The notes under the pieces: generated by a model
Told to the model about the DNA's origin: nothing
Seen by the model: only the letters and a program-made list of their open reading frames with translations
The model's database searches: none
NCBI GenBank assembly: GCA_964461295.1
Contig: CAYWTX010000255.1
Coordinates: 1-39,694 of the forward strand
Length of the DNA stretch: 39,694 bases
Reading direction: 5' to 3'
DNA from: CAYWTX01 sp964461295
Lineage (GTDB): Bacteria; Planctomycetota; Phycisphaerae; SM23-33
Made by a program: the position numbers and the translations under genes
Shown here: piece by piece, positions 1 through 8,282 of the stretch
Position numbering within the stretch: the stretch's first letter is position 1
Layout: every line of letters begins with the position of its first letter

Positions 1-4
1 CCCA

Positions 5-26
5 AAATCGAAGGGAACTTCGGTTT
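5..26 (-). terminator. Candidate intrinsic terminator hairpin
   Basis: A 9-bp stem (one G-T wobble) closes a GGAA tetraloop. Read on the minus strand the right arm runs into ATTTTGGG. It lies about 50 bp past the stop of the minus-strand nuclease gene, where a terminator would be expected. The T tract is short and partly inside the stem, so termination is only plausible. Confidence 0.4.
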
Positions 27-76
27 AGTGTTTGCTCAATCAGGCCCACAACTCTCGCGATTATGCCGGCTCCCGT

Positions 77-841
77 TCACCACCATGAGAATGCCTTGTC
101 ACAGCGAAGGTGAAAGGGGCATTTGTAGCATTCGTCAGTGCCGGGGGCGTTCCGTTCTTCCTCGACGCGGCGGATACGCTGATACCCGGCCGCGAAGCGA
201 CGGAGTGTCAAGGCCCAAGCGTTCGGATTGAGATGTGCAGGGGTGCGCTGGAATGCGGGCTTGCGGATTCGCCCCAGGTCGTTAACCCACCGATACTCGT
301 CAAAGAAAGTCAGGCATTCCCGCGCCTTGTGCTTGGCTAACGCGTGCTGGCAATAGATCGCCATCTGCAACTCGTCGGTGTTCCCAAAGTTCCTCCCGGT
401 CTTGTGGTCGATCACGGCGACCAAATCCCCCTTGCGAAGGACAAGGTCCACGACACCGATGCACGGAGGCAGGCGCCGACCCAAGGACAGGACGAAGGGC
501 TCCTCGATGGCAGCGACCTCCCAGCCCGTCATCGCGTTCTCGACAAGAAGACGGACGGCATTTTTCAGGTGCCTCTGGTCCTCTTCGTCCCTATGCCTTC
601 GGATCAGCGGCTCCAAGGCGTCCGGCTCCAGTTTGGCACCACGGGCCATCGCGCGGTAGAACCTGTCCGCGGCCTCGTGGAACGTTCGCCCTTTGGCGAA
701 ATACGATGGTTCCGGGCGCAACCGGACGCCGGCCACGTACTCCAGGTAGTACCGGTATGGGCAGAACTCCACGGAATTGATCTTGCTGTAACTGAGATAG
801 GGAACCCGTTCCCGGTCGAGCGACCGCATGAAGCTCTGCAT
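77..841 (-). CDS. Cas4/RecB-like PD-(D/E)XK nuclease with Fe-S cluster cysteines
   Basis: Predicted single-strand DNA exonuclease or endonuclease of the PD-(D/E)XK superfamily (254 aa). The core motifs appear in order: H55 in GRTFHEAADR, D132 in GVVDLVL, D145-x-K147 in VIDHKTGR, and a Q159-x3-Y163 motif. One cysteine near the N terminus (C27, in EFCPYRYYL) and three at the C terminus (C238, C241, C247; spacing CxxCx5C) match the [4Fe-4S] pattern of Cas4 and AddB nucleases. The ATG at 841 has AAAGG just upstream; ATG 829 and ATG 912 in the same frame are alternatives, and the frame stays open to 1219. There is no CRISPR array, cas1/cas2 or helicase nearby, so this is a stand-alone member whose role (repair or defence) cannot be told from context. 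Confidence 0.8.
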   Translation of the reverse strand: MQSFMRSLDRERVPYLSYSKINSVEFCPYRYYLEYVAGVRLRPEPSYFAKGRTFHEAADRFYRAMARGAKLEPDALEPLIRRHRDEEDQRHLKNAVRLLVENAMTGWEVAAIEEPFVLSLGRRLPPCIGVVDLVLRKGDLVAVIDHKTGRNFGNTDELQMAIYCQHALAKHKARECLTFFDEYRWVNDLGRIRKPAFQRTPAHLNPNAWALTLRRFAAGYQRIRRVEEERNAPGTDECYKCPFHLRCDKAFSWW

Positions 842-1142
842 TGAGCCTTTATGGGCCGCAAGGGCGGCGGCGATTGCTCTGCAACCGTGCATGGCAGGTT
901 TGCCGTTCATGTGCGCCTCAAGGCATCTTCCCGTGCATGCCTCTGGCCCGTACCCGCCGAAGTCGGGCGCGTCAACTTGTCCACGGCGAGACAGTACCAT
1001 GCCACGCGGGGTGCGCCAACCGGCAAGATGGTGGTAAGAAGGCATCACGAAAGCAGATGACTTTCTCTGGCGGATCGCTGCGGGAGACGGTATACGAATC
1101 CCTTCCTGGTTCCTCCAACAACACGCAAAAGGAGCAGATTCC
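842..1142. other. Divergent intergenic region
   Basis: About 300 bp between the divergent nuclease and fucosidase genes. It must hold both promoters, but no convincing -35/-10 pair stands out; a TATACG hexamer at 1091-1096 lacks a good -35. The minus-strand nuclease frame stays open through this stretch without recognisable homology. I see no RNA gene. Confidence 0.5.
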
Positions 1143-2420
1143 ATGGCGAAGAAGAGCGTCAAGAAGCACGCCGGCCCGGACACCGACTGGTTCGTCGATG
1201 CGCGGTTCGGGATGTTCATCCACTGGGGGCTGTACGCGCTGGGCGCGCGGCACGAGTGGATGATGCACCGCGAGAAGGTGCCGGCCGACGTCTATGAAGG
1301 CCGGTACTTCAGCAGGTTCAACCCCGACCTGTACGACCCACGGCAGTGGGCGCGCATGGCCCGCGAGGCCGGCATGAAGTACTTCGTCATCACCACCAAG
1401 CACCACGAAGGCTTCTGCCTGTTCGACAGCAAGCACACCGACTACAAGGCGCCCAACACCCCGGCCGGGCGCGACCTCATCAAGCCGATGGTCGAGGCGT
1501 TCCGGGCCGAGGGGCTGCGCGTGGGCTTCTACTACTCGCTGATCGACTGGCACCACCCGGAGTTCCCCATCGACCGCATGCACCCGCTGCGCGAGGACAT
1601 GGAGGCCCGGCAGCGCGAGAAGGGCCGCGACGTCCGCAAGTACGCCGCGTACATGCGCGGGCAGGTCCGCGAACTGCTCACGGGCTACGGCAAGATCGAC
1701 ATCCTGTGGTTCGACTTCTCCTACACCGGACCCGACGGAAAGGGCCGCGACGACTGGGAGAGCGCCAAGCTCCTCGAGATGGTGCGCGAGCTCCAGCCGG
1801 GGATCATGGTCGATAACCGCCTCGACCTGCCGGGCGAGCCGGACTTCGTCACCCCCGAGCAGTTCATCCCGCCGCGCTGGCCGACGAACGCCGAGGGGCG
1901 CAGGCAGGTGTGGGAAGCCTGCCACACGTTCAGCGGCTCGTGGGGCTACCACCGCGACGAGGCCACGTGGAAGTCCGTCAAGCAGTGCATCTGGCTGCTG
2001 GTGGACTGCGTGAGCAAGGGCGGCAACCTGCTGATGAACGTCGGCCCCACCGCCCGCGGCGAGTTCGACGACCGCGCCCGCGACCGCCTGGCCGGCTACG
2101 GCGCGTGGATGAGACGCCACGGGCGAAGCATCTACGGCTGCACGCAGGCGCCCGACGACCTGGCCGCGCCGGAGGGCACGAAGCTGACGTGGAACCCGGC
2201 CACGAAACGCATGTACGTGCACCTGCTGAGCTACCCGTTCCGCAACCTGTACCTGCCGACGTTCGAGGGGCGGATCGAGTACGCCCAGTTCCTGCACGAC
2301 GCCAGCGAACTGAAGTTCACCGACGCCAACGCGGAGAAGAAGACCCCGCCGATGGTGGAACTGCCGGCGGTGACGCCGAACGTCGAGGTGCCGGTGATTG
2401 AACTGGCTATCAAGGCGTAG
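1143..2420 (+). CDS. Alpha-L-fucosidase, GH29 family
   Basis: Glycoside hydrolase that would release L-fucose from glycans by a retaining mechanism (425 aa). Family features are DARFGMFIHWGLYA near residue 20, the ITTKHHEGFCLFDS block, the FYYSLIDWHHPEF block, and D191 in DILWFDFSYTG, the expected nucleophile position. The start has a good AAAGGAG eight bases upstream. There is no signal peptide: the protein begins with a short lysine-rich tail (MAKKSVKKH), so it is probably cytoplasmic. That would fit trimming of imported oligosaccharides. The C-terminal beta-sandwich part is short compared with eukaryotic members. It is a single gene with no transporter or other glycan gene next to it. Confidence 0.9.
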   Translation: MAKKSVKKHAGPDTDWFVDARFGMFIHWGLYALGARHEWMMHREKVPADVYEGRYFSRFNPDLYDPRQWARMAREAGMKYFVITTKHHEGFCLFDSKHTDYKAPNTPAGRDLIKPMVEAFRAEGLRVGFYYSLIDWHHPEFPIDRMHPLREDMEARQREKGRDVRKYAAYMRGQVRELLTGYGKIDILWFDFSYTGPDGKGRDDWESAKLLEMVRELQPGIMVDNRLDLPGEPDFVTPEQFIPPRWPTNAEGRRQVWEACHTFSGSWGYHRDEATWKSVKQCIWLLVDCVSKGGNLLMNVGPTARGEFDDRARDRLAGYGAWMRRHGRSIYGCTQAPDDLAAPEGTKLTWNPATKRMYVHLLSYPFRNLYLPTFEGRIEYAQFLHDASELKFTDANAEKKTPPMVELPAVTPNVEVPVIELAIKA

Positions 2421-2442
2421 GCCTTGCTGAGCGGCCGGAATC

Positions 2443-2500
2443 GGACACTGGTCGGGTAATCCAGGGCGGGCAACCGCCCAGGCTTACCCGCCCAGTGTCC
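2443..2500. repeat. Long nested palindrome between convergent genes
   Basis: Outer arms 2443-2459 and 2484-2500 pair over 17 positions with a single mismatch. Inside them an inner stem GGGCGG/CCGCCC (2464-2469 and 2474-2479) closes a GCAA tetraloop. It sits between the convergent fucosidase and M56 genes. Either strand could fold, so it may be a bidirectional terminator without a T tract or a REP/MITE-like mobile palindrome. Confidence 0.6.
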
Positions 2501-2613
2501 ATCAAAGTCGGATTGTGGGGTTGGATGTTCGCTTCCTCCCTTGGCCGGGGCGTCCCCTGCTCGAACGCCCCACGTGCCGTCTGGAGCGGGATCCCGCACT
2601 CGGTCGCGAGGGC

Positions 2614-5058
2614 CTAGCCCTTGGGCAGCAGCGGCTTGGCCCTGGCGGCGCCGCCTTCCGGTTCGGACAAGACCAGCACGATGTACACGTCGTCGGCGTA
2701 GCTGCCGTCGCGTTGCCGATTCGTCTCGATCAGGACATACCCGCCGTTGTCCTTGCAGTGCGTGACGTGGACGGCTGAATGGTCCGCGTAGTCGATGGCC
2801 GGCACCGCGAACGCCCGGCCGACGAGGAAGGTCTGGATGAGTTTGGCGTACTTGGGTCCCGGGTCGATACGTGTCAGGCGGACGTAGATCAGCCGTCCAT
2901 CCAGGCTGGCGAAGTCCTCGGTGATCCGCCGCACCTGGTCCTTGTCGTCGGCCCTCGCCGCAGCCAACACCAGGCCCTTGTAGCGTTCGTAGATCGCGCG
3001 GTACGCTGCGTCGCTGTTCGCCGCGGCTGCGCCGGCCGCCGCGGCGCCCGGTTGGGTGGCGGGGCGTGTGGCGGGCGCCTCGGCGGGCCTGAGCTTCGCC
3101 TCTTCGCTCGCGGCCGGGGCGCCCGGCAGGCTGCCAATCACCTCCGGCAGGGCATCGTTGGCGCCGAGCGTCCAGCTTGTGCTCTTCGGTCGCTGGAAGC
3201 CCCACTCGCCGTCGGGGTACACCCAGGCCGTGCGAAGCAGCTCCTTGCCGCGGTAGAAGCCGATCTGCCACTTGACCATGCCCGCGCTGGGCGACATCGC
3301 CCGCACGGTCATCGCCTCGCGCAGTTTCTTGATCGCGGCGGCGTCGGTGATCGTCAACTTCCTGTTCGTTCCAGGCGGGAAGACCTGTTCGACCACCACC
3401 CGGTCGGCGTGCTCGACGGCCGGCAGGTCGTCGGACTTGGCCAGGCGAAGGGCCTCGCCTTGCGTGCGGGCCTCGCGGACGGGGCGCACGCCGGCGGGCG
3501 GCGCCGACGCTTCCTCGGACAGGTCCTTCCACTCGCCGAGCGGCCAGGGGACGTTCCGCTGCGTCCATTGGCGGAAGCCGCCCTTGACGGCGAGAATCAC
3601 GTGGTACGTGGCGCGGACGCTCTTGGTCCCATCGGGAGCGACGGTTACGGTGAGGCGTTTCCTCGCCAGGCCGGCGGGGTAGGGACGTACCAGCTTGGTC
3701 CCATCGGGAGCGACGGTTACGGTGAGGCTCTGGCGCTGGGCACCGTCCTTGCCGATGGCCATCGTGGCGGCCTGGCCCGCCAGGACGCGCATCCGGGGGC
3801 CAAGCACGTTGTCGTCGGGCAATCGCACGAGAACGTCGTACTGCTCATTGGCATCGGCGACGGCGGCGATGCGCATCTGCGGCGGCTTTGCGGCGGAGGG
3901 GGTCGAGGTCCCCGCGTCGGCCGCGGGACCGGTGAGCGAGCAGCCGACGATGGCGGCGGCGAGTGCGACGGCGAGCAGCCCGGCCAGGGCACTGCGACGG
4001 AGGACGTCGCCGCGGCCCGCCGCGGCGGGCGATAGCAGGCGCTGGATTCGCTGCATGAGGGAACCTCCTTCCGCGGCCATCGCGAAGTGCGGGCGGGGCG
4101 TCGCGCGGCCGTGATCGGCCGCGGCCGTCAACGCGCGGGCGTAGTCGTACCGGTTCGCCCCGGCCGAGACGGCCAGGTCGTCGCAGCAGCTTTCGCGCTC
4201 GCGGCGGATAGCTCTGCCGATCCACCACGTGGCGGGGTGATAGAACAGGACGGACTCGATGGCGACCTGCACGAGGTTGGCCAGGTAATCGTGGCGGCGC
4301 ACGTGGGCCAGCTCGTGGGCGATCAACGCCTGGAGCTGCGCGGGCGTCAGGCCGCTCAGCAGCGCCGCCGGCAGCAGGATCACCGGGCGCAGCACGCCGA
4401 CGACGGCCGGGCCGGCTGCGCGGGCGCACGCCAGCACGCGCACGGCGCGGCCGATGCCGAGGCGCTGGGCCGTTTCACGGACGGCGGTCAGCACGTGCTC
4501 GCCCGCGTCGTGTTCGCGGCCCAGGCGGCGCAGCCGCCACGTCAGGGCGACGCCCCCCGTGTGCCACAGACCCACCAGCAGTACGCCGAGGGTCCAGAGC
4601 AGGACCAGCCACGGGAGGGCGGGCTGGAGAGTGGCAGCGGCTTCCTGGAGGAGGGAGGGGGATTGCGGGCGAAGTGGGTCGGTGGGGCGAACGGGTGCGG
4701 GAAGCGGCGCGGGCGCAGGGGTGTCTGCGCGAGACGCCCGAGGCCCTTCGGAGGATGCCGTGCCACCAAGACCTGCGCTGAAGGGGGCGGCGGGAGCAAC
4801 CGCGGCGCGATTCGTCGCGGCGAGGTCCGGCGTTCGCGGGGGCGTCACCACCGCGAACGTGCCCGCGAGCAGCGCCATCGACGCCAACAGGGCGGCGCAC
4901 GCGCAGGCGTATCGCACGGTCGCGCGGCGGCGCGGCACGATCGCCAGCGCGACCGCCAGCGCCGCGCCCACGGCGGCCATCTGCCACAGCGAGTGCACCA
5001 GCGCCCAGCCGAGGCGGTGTACGAACGGGTTGGCTGCAAGGTCGGTCAGCGAGTTCAT
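2614..5058 (-). CDS. M56 family (BlaR1/MecR1-like) membrane metalloprotease
   Basis: Membrane sensor-protease expected to cleave or control its partner BlaI-type repressor (814 aa). The N-terminal part has several hydrophobic segments, one near residues 15-40, then the zinc protease motif HELAH at 248-252 within HELAHVRRHDYL, followed by YHPATWWIGRAIRRERESC, typical of M56. A last membrane segment near residue 360 (LAGLLAVALAAAIVGCSL) leads to a long extracytoplasmic C-terminal domain with no penicillin-binding motif that I recognise, so the signal is unlikely to be a beta-lactam. The gene overlaps the upstream BlaI-type gene by 4 bp (ATGA), so the two are translationally coupled. A 35-bp sequence occurs twice, in frame, in the extracytoplasmic part. 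Confidence 0.85.
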   Translation of the reverse strand: MNSLTDLAANPFVHRLGWALVHSLWQMAAVGAALAVALAIVPRRRATVRYACACAALLASMALLAGTFAVVTPPRTPDLAATNRAAVAPAAPFSAGLGGTASSEGPRASRADTPAPAPLPAPVRPTDPLRPQSPSLLQEAAATLQPALPWLVLLWTLGVLLVGLWHTGGVALTWRLRRLGREHDAGEHVLTAVRETAQRLGIGRAVRVLACARAAGPAVVGVLRPVILLPAALLSGLTPAQLQALIAHELAHVRRHDYLANLVQVAIESVLFYHPATWWIGRAIRRERESCCDDLAVSAGANRYDYARALTAAADHGRATPRPHFAMAAEGGSLMQRIQRLLSPAAAGRGDVLRRSALAGLLAVALAAAIVGCSLTGPAADAGTSTPSAAKPPQMRIAAVADANEQYDVLVRLPDDNVLGPRMRVLAGQAATMAIGKDGAQRQSLTVTVAPDGTKLVRPYPAGLARKRLTVTVAPDGTKSVRATYHVILAVKGGFRQWTQRNVPWPLGEWKDLSEEASAPPAGVRPVREARTQGEALRLAKSDDLPAVEHADRVVVEQVFPPGTNRKLTITDAAAIKKLREAMTVRAMSPSAGMVKWQIGFYRGKELLRTAWVYPDGEWGFQRPKSTSWTLGANDALPEVIGSLPGAPAASEEAKLRPAEAPATRPATQPGAAAAGAAAANSDAAYRAIYERYKGLVLAAARADDKDQVRRITEDFASLDGRLIYVRLTRIDPGPKYAKLIQTFLVGRAFAVPAIDYADHSAVHVTHCKDNGGYVLIETNRQRDGSYADDVYIVLVLSEPEGGAARAKPLLPKG
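3622..3728. repeat. 35-bp direct repeat inside the M56 gene
   Basis: Bases 3622-3656 and 3694-3728 are identical over 35 bp, offset 72 bp (24 codons), so the frame is kept. In the protein this gives two copies of LTVTVAPDGTK around residues 444-480. It looks like a recent in-frame tandem duplication or a two-strand repeat in the sensor domain. Confidence 0.9.
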
Positions 5059-5444
5059 CTTGTCTCTCCTTCCATTCGGTCGATGTAACTGCGAATCTCC
5101 GCCAGTTGCTCGCCGGTGAGCCCCCCGGCCTGGACGGCGCGGAGGACGAGCTTCTCGGCCGCTCCGGCGAACACGCGGTCGATCACGTCGCTGACGATGC
5201 CGGCCTGGGTGGCCTCCTGGCTGACGGCGGGGCGGAAGCGGATGGGGCGCTCGCTGTCGTCGCGGACGAGCAGGCCCTTGTCAACCATGACCTGGAGCAT
5301 CTTGGTGGTGGCGGACATGATGGTTTGTCGGCCGGCTTGGAGGGCTTCGTGGACCCCGCGGGCGGTGCTGGGCCCGCGGTCCCAGAGGGTGCGGAGGATC
5401 CGCAGTTCGAGTTCGTTGGGTTGCGAGGAGGGCTTCCGTGACAT
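5055..5444 (-). CDS. BlaI/MecI-type transcriptional repressor
   Basis: Winged-helix repressor of the BlaI/MecI/CopY (penicillinase repressor) family (129 aa, usual length). The N-terminal ELELRILRTLWDRGPST and the IMSATTKMLQVMVDKGLL region match the DNA-binding domain; the C-terminal helices (AEKLVLRAVQAGGLTGEQL, then EIRSYIDRMEG) match the dimerisation part. The ATG at 5444 has AGGAG six bases upstream. Its 3' end overlaps the M56 gene by 4 bp. A promoter and palindromes in the upstream region suggest that it represses its own operon until the M56 partner inactivates it. No obvious structural target gene follows, so the regulon lies elsewhere or includes the divergent UroD-like gene. Confidence 0.9.
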   Translation of the reverse strand: MSRKPSSQPNELELRILRTLWDRGPSTARGVHEALQAGRQTIMSATTKMLQVMVDKGLLVRDDSERPIRFRPAVSQEATQAGIVSDVIDRVFAGAAEKLVLRAVQAGGLTGEQLAEIRSYIDRMEGETR

Positions 5445-5482
5445 TGGCTTCTCCTGTCTTGTGGGCGGCAGCTTACATACTT

Positions 5483-5554
5483 CAACGCACGTTGGACGAA
5501 TTTATTCGCATGAAGTTCCGCCAAAGTCAAGAAGAAAATGCGAATTAATTAGCA
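5483..5554. promoter_or_regulatory. Candidate BlaI-type operators
   Basis: Three inverted repeats lie upstream of the repressor gene: CAACG-ca-CGTTG (5483-5494), CGAAT-tt-ATTCG (5497-5508) and the near-palindrome TGCGAATTAATTAGCA (5539-5554). The last two are versions of one site: the minus strand of the first reads TGCGAATAAATTCG and the second reads TGCGAATTAATTAG. Their centres are 44 bp apart. The proximal one covers the -10 box and the distal one lies just upstream of the -35, a layout typical of autoregulated BlaI operons. Binding is inferred from position and symmetry only. Confidence 0.55.
5501..5530 (-). promoter_or_regulatory. Candidate sigma70-type promoter of the BlaI-M56 operon
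   Basis: On the minus strand TTGACT (5525-5530) and AATAAA (5501-5506) are separated by 18 bp, matching the -35 box in 5 of 6 and the -10 in 4 of 6 positions. Transcription would start near 5494, giving a leader of about 50 nt before the ATG at 5444. Confidence 0.5.
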
Positions 5555-5680
5555 TCACAGCAGGGGCGATGGCTGGCGGGCAGGCGATGGGCGCTCGCGA
5601 TTCGCCCCTTCGCGCCGGCGCGGAAGCCGCGGTATCATGTCCGCTCACTGGTTTGGCCCCCCTGGGATAGGAGCAGACCC

Positions 5681-6715
5681 TTGGCGACGTACGGCCTGGA
5701 GCAACGGAAGCAGCGGTGGTGCGATTTCCTGTCCATGGACAAGCCCGCGCAGCATGTGTTCATGATCGGCGTGGAGGACGGGAAGGTGCCGGCCCGCCCC
5801 TGGCCGCGGTGGGACAACGTCCCCCAGCGGATCGAGTGGGCCTGGGACGCCTACCGGCGGAAGATGGAGCGGATGGAACTGTACGCCGACGACACCGTGC
5901 CGTTCCTGCACGTCTATACCGGCACGGAGATCTACGCCGAAGCCTTCGGCTGCGGCGTGGCGTACCCGGAAGACAACATGCCGTTCGCGCGGCCGCTGGT
6001 GGACAACGCCGTCGATGCCGCGAAGATCAAGGTGCCCAGGCTCGAGGACACGCCGCTGATGCGGCTGCTGGACATCGGCGACGAGTTGCGGCGCCGTGCC
6101 GGCGGCAAGGCGGTGATGGGCATTGTGGACATTCAGAGCCCGATGGATATCGCCGCACAGATCTGGGACAAGAACACGTTCTTTATCGCGATGCTGGAGT
6201 GCCCCGAGGCCGTGTGGGAGTTGGCCGGGAAGGTGGGCGAGTTGTTCTGCGCGTTTTTCGACGAGTGGTTCCGCCGCTACGGCAGGGACTTCATCGCCCA
6301 CTACCCCAGCTACTACATGCCGCGGGGACTGACGCTGTCGGAGGACGAGGTCGGCTCGATCAACGTCGAGGTGTTCCTGGAACTGTTCCTGCCGGAACTG
6401 GTGGAGTTATCCAACCGCTACGGCGGGCTGGGCATGCACTGCTGCGCCACGGCCAGGCACCAGTGGGAGCACTTCCTGAAGATTCCCGACCTGCGGCTGC
6501 TGAACCTGGTTCACAACAAGGAGTACCTGGCGGAGGCGTACCAGTTCTTCGGCCCGCACACGGCCCAGATGCACTGCTGGTGCGGTGACGGAGAACCTGA
6601 GCAGTGGCTCAGGCTCTACCCGCCCGGCGCTCGCGTCGTCCTCCAGCCGACGGCCAAGAGCGAGGATGACGCGAGGCGCGTGAGCGAGCGGCTCTGCAAG
6701 TTGCTCAATCGCTGA
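5681..6715 (+). CDS. Uroporphyrinogen decarboxylase (URO-D) family protein, probable corrinoid-type methyltransferase
   Basis: TIM-barrel protein of the URO-D superfamily (344 aa). It does not look like true HemE. The segment GLGMHCCATARHQWEHF resembles the His-x-Cys zinc site of MtaA/MtbA-like methylcobamide methyltransferases, and the C-terminal part (FGPHTAQMHCWCGDG, then LQPTAKSEDDARR) follows the same fold. Many such proteins in Planctomycetota are of unknown substrate, so the methyl transfer role is inferred. The start is TTG at 5681 with AGGAG eight bases upstream; the next in-frame ATG (5734) lacks a site. A TATCAT hexamer at 5633-5638 could be its -10 box, but the -35 is poor. The 3' end faces the glycosyltransferase gene 26 bp away. 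Confidence 0.75.
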   Translation: MATYGLEQRKQRWCDFLSMDKPAQHVFMIGVEDGKVPARPWPRWDNVPQRIEWAWDAYRRKMERMELYADDTVPFLHVYTGTEIYAEAFGCGVAYPEDNMPFARPLVDNAVDAAKIKVPRLEDTPLMRLLDIGDELRRRAGGKAVMGIVDIQSPMDIAAQIWDKNTFFIAMLECPEAVWELAGKVGELFCAFFDEWFRRYGRDFIAHYPSYYMPRGLTLSEDEVGSINVEVFLELFLPELVELSNRYGGLGMHCCATARHQWEHFLKIPDLRLLNLVHNKEYLAEAYQFFGPHTAQMHCWCGDGEPEQWLRLYPPGARVVLQPTAKSEDDARRVSERLCKLLNR

Positions 6716-6741
6716 GAGGTCGGTCCGATCCGACGGACCCT

Positions 6742-8121
6742 TCACAGCCCGGCCTTCGCCAGCAGCCCACTCACCAGCGTCTGCAACGCGTCCAGCGAGA
6801 AGTGCTTCTTGCCGGCCGCGAAGTTGTGCTCGCCGATCTCGGCGCGGCGCCGGGGGTCGGTGAGGACGGCGACGATCTGGTCAGCCGCGGCCGAGAGCTT
6901 CTTCCGCGACACGTGCACCAGGCCGCGGTCGTCCTTGCCGGCGACTTTGTCGCCAAGGCTGACGACGTCGAAGCCGGCTGAGGCGATGTCGGTCTTCCAC
7001 ACGGGGTACTCGAACAGCACGACGGGCAGGCGGGCGAACACGGCCTCGATGAACTGGTTGCCCCAGCCTTCCCACGTGCTGGGGTATGTGACGAAGTCGG
7101 CCAGGACGTAGCTGTCCCACAGCGAGTAGACCTTGGCGCCGTCGGCGCCGGTCTCGCGGCTGTGCTTGACGCGGTCGCCCACGTGGCGCATGTCCACGCC
7201 CTTGTCCCTGGCGTGGGCCTGGAGAGCGCCCCAGTAGTCGCCGCTGATGCCGATGGTCTCCACAATCCCCGCGCACAGCAGGACAATCTTCGCGCCCGCG
7301 TGGAACCTGCCTCCCGCGGCCGTGGACGCCCCGCTCATCGCCTTGCGGCGGGCGGGCCTGTTCAGTTCGGCCACGACGTCGATGGCCATCTCGATTCCCT
7401 TGCGGTCGAGGATTCGCGTGGCCTGGAGGAAGACCAGGTCGTCCTTGCCCAGGGCGAACGACGCGCGGAAGTCGGCGTTGTACTCGTCGGCCTGCCAGAC
7501 GGGCTGGTCGAAGTCGAACACGTTGGGCACGACGGTGGCGTCGATGTTCTTGCGTTTCTTCAGCTCGGCCTGGGCGATGTGGTTGATCATCACGTGCTGG
7601 ACGTTGGGCAGCTTGGTGGGGAAGTAGCGTTCGTAGATGCTCGCGACGGTGTGGCATGTCGGGCGCACCTCGCCGCTGGACTCGAAGTAGAAGTCGTGGC
7701 TGTGGATGATCGTCGGCAGGCCGGTCTTGCGGATGACGCGGTGGAACGCGATGGCTGCGGCGGGCTGGTAGCCGCCCGAGCAGAGGTTGTTGGGCACGAG
7801 CAGGTTGATCTTCTTTTCGTCGAAGAATCGCAGGAGCTTGGCCTCGAGCACGTCGGCGTGATTGTAGATGTCCAGTTCTAGGTCCTGCTCGCTGGCGTAG
7901 TCCTTGAACTCGACGGTGCCGTTGCGGAGGATCTTCCACGTCTTGGGATGCTGGGCGTACAGTTCGGGGATGTTGTAGTTGGTGGGCACGTCGTCGTTGC
8001 CGGAGCAGTACCACACGGCGTGGCCCATGCGGTCGCGCAGCACCTGCCGCCACTTGTCCACCTCCAGCGACACGCCGTCGGTCCGCCCCAGCCGGTTCTG
8101 GAAGAACGAAATCACCGCCAT
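6742..8121 (-). CDS. Glycosyltransferase, GT4-like (GT-B fold)
   Basis: Predicted cytoplasmic glycosyltransferase that would move a sugar from a nucleotide donor (459 aa). The N-terminal half has IISFFQN-type strands and NLLVPNNLCSGGYQPAAAIAFH; the C-terminal half has the donor-binding layout FLQATRILDRKGIEMAIDVV and then YPSTWEGWGNQFIEAVFARL with E-x7-E-like spacing, as in GT4 enzymes. The acceptor is unknown. The ATG at 8121 has AGGAGA eight bases upstream and is preferred over an upstream in-frame ATG at 8223, which would run past the promoter. It is a single gene, divergent from the small membrane protein gene at 8283, so no polysaccharide cluster supports a specific role. Confidence 0.8.
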   Translation of the reverse strand: MAVISFFQNRLGRTDGVSLEVDKWRQVLRDRMGHAVWYCSGNDDVPTNYNIPELYAQHPKTWKILRNGTVEFKDYASEQDLELDIYNHADVLEAKLLRFFDEKKINLLVPNNLCSGGYQPAAAIAFHRVIRKTGLPTIIHSHDFYFESSGEVRPTCHTVASIYERYFPTKLPNVQHVMINHIAQAELKKRKNIDATVVPNVFDFDQPVWQADEYNADFRASFALGKDDLVFLQATRILDRKGIEMAIDVVAELNRPARRKAMSGASTAAGGRFHAGAKIVLLCAGIVETIGISGDYWGALQAHARDKGVDMRHVGDRVKHSRETGADGAKVYSLWDSYVLADFVTYPSTWEGWGNQFIEAVFARLPVVLFEYPVWKTDIASAGFDVVSLGDKVAGKDDRGLVHVSRKKLSAAADQIVAVLTDPRRRAEIGEHNFAAGKKHFSLDALQTLVSGLLAKAGL

Positions 8122-8158
8122 GGAAGGTTCTCCTGGTCTCTGGCCGTCAAGGCGGCGA

Positions 8159-8187
8159 ATCGTACCGCCGCGCACATTCCGCGCCAA
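8159..8187 (-). promoter_or_regulatory. Candidate promoter of the glycosyltransferase gene
   Basis: On the minus strand TTGGCG (8182-8187) and TACGAT (8159-8164) are 17 bp apart, each matching the sigma70 consensus in 4 of 6 positions. The predicted start of transcription is about 30 bp before the ATG at 8121. Confidence 0.4.
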
Positions 8188-8282
8188 GTGCCGCGGGGCT
8201 TTCAGCTTCCCTTCAGCCCTCATCGCCTACCCTCACACGCCTATGCGCGAGCCGCGCCGAATCGCTCGCGGAAAGAGGAACC

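Noticed and set aside
77..841. CRISPR-linked cas4
   Set aside because: There is no repeat array or other cas gene anywhere in the window.
972..2297. Long open frame of 441 codons antisense to the fucosidase gene
   Set aside because: It is the mirror frame of a GC-rich gene: Val/Ala/Arg/His-rich composition, no domain, and the forward strand is a clear GH29 enzyme.
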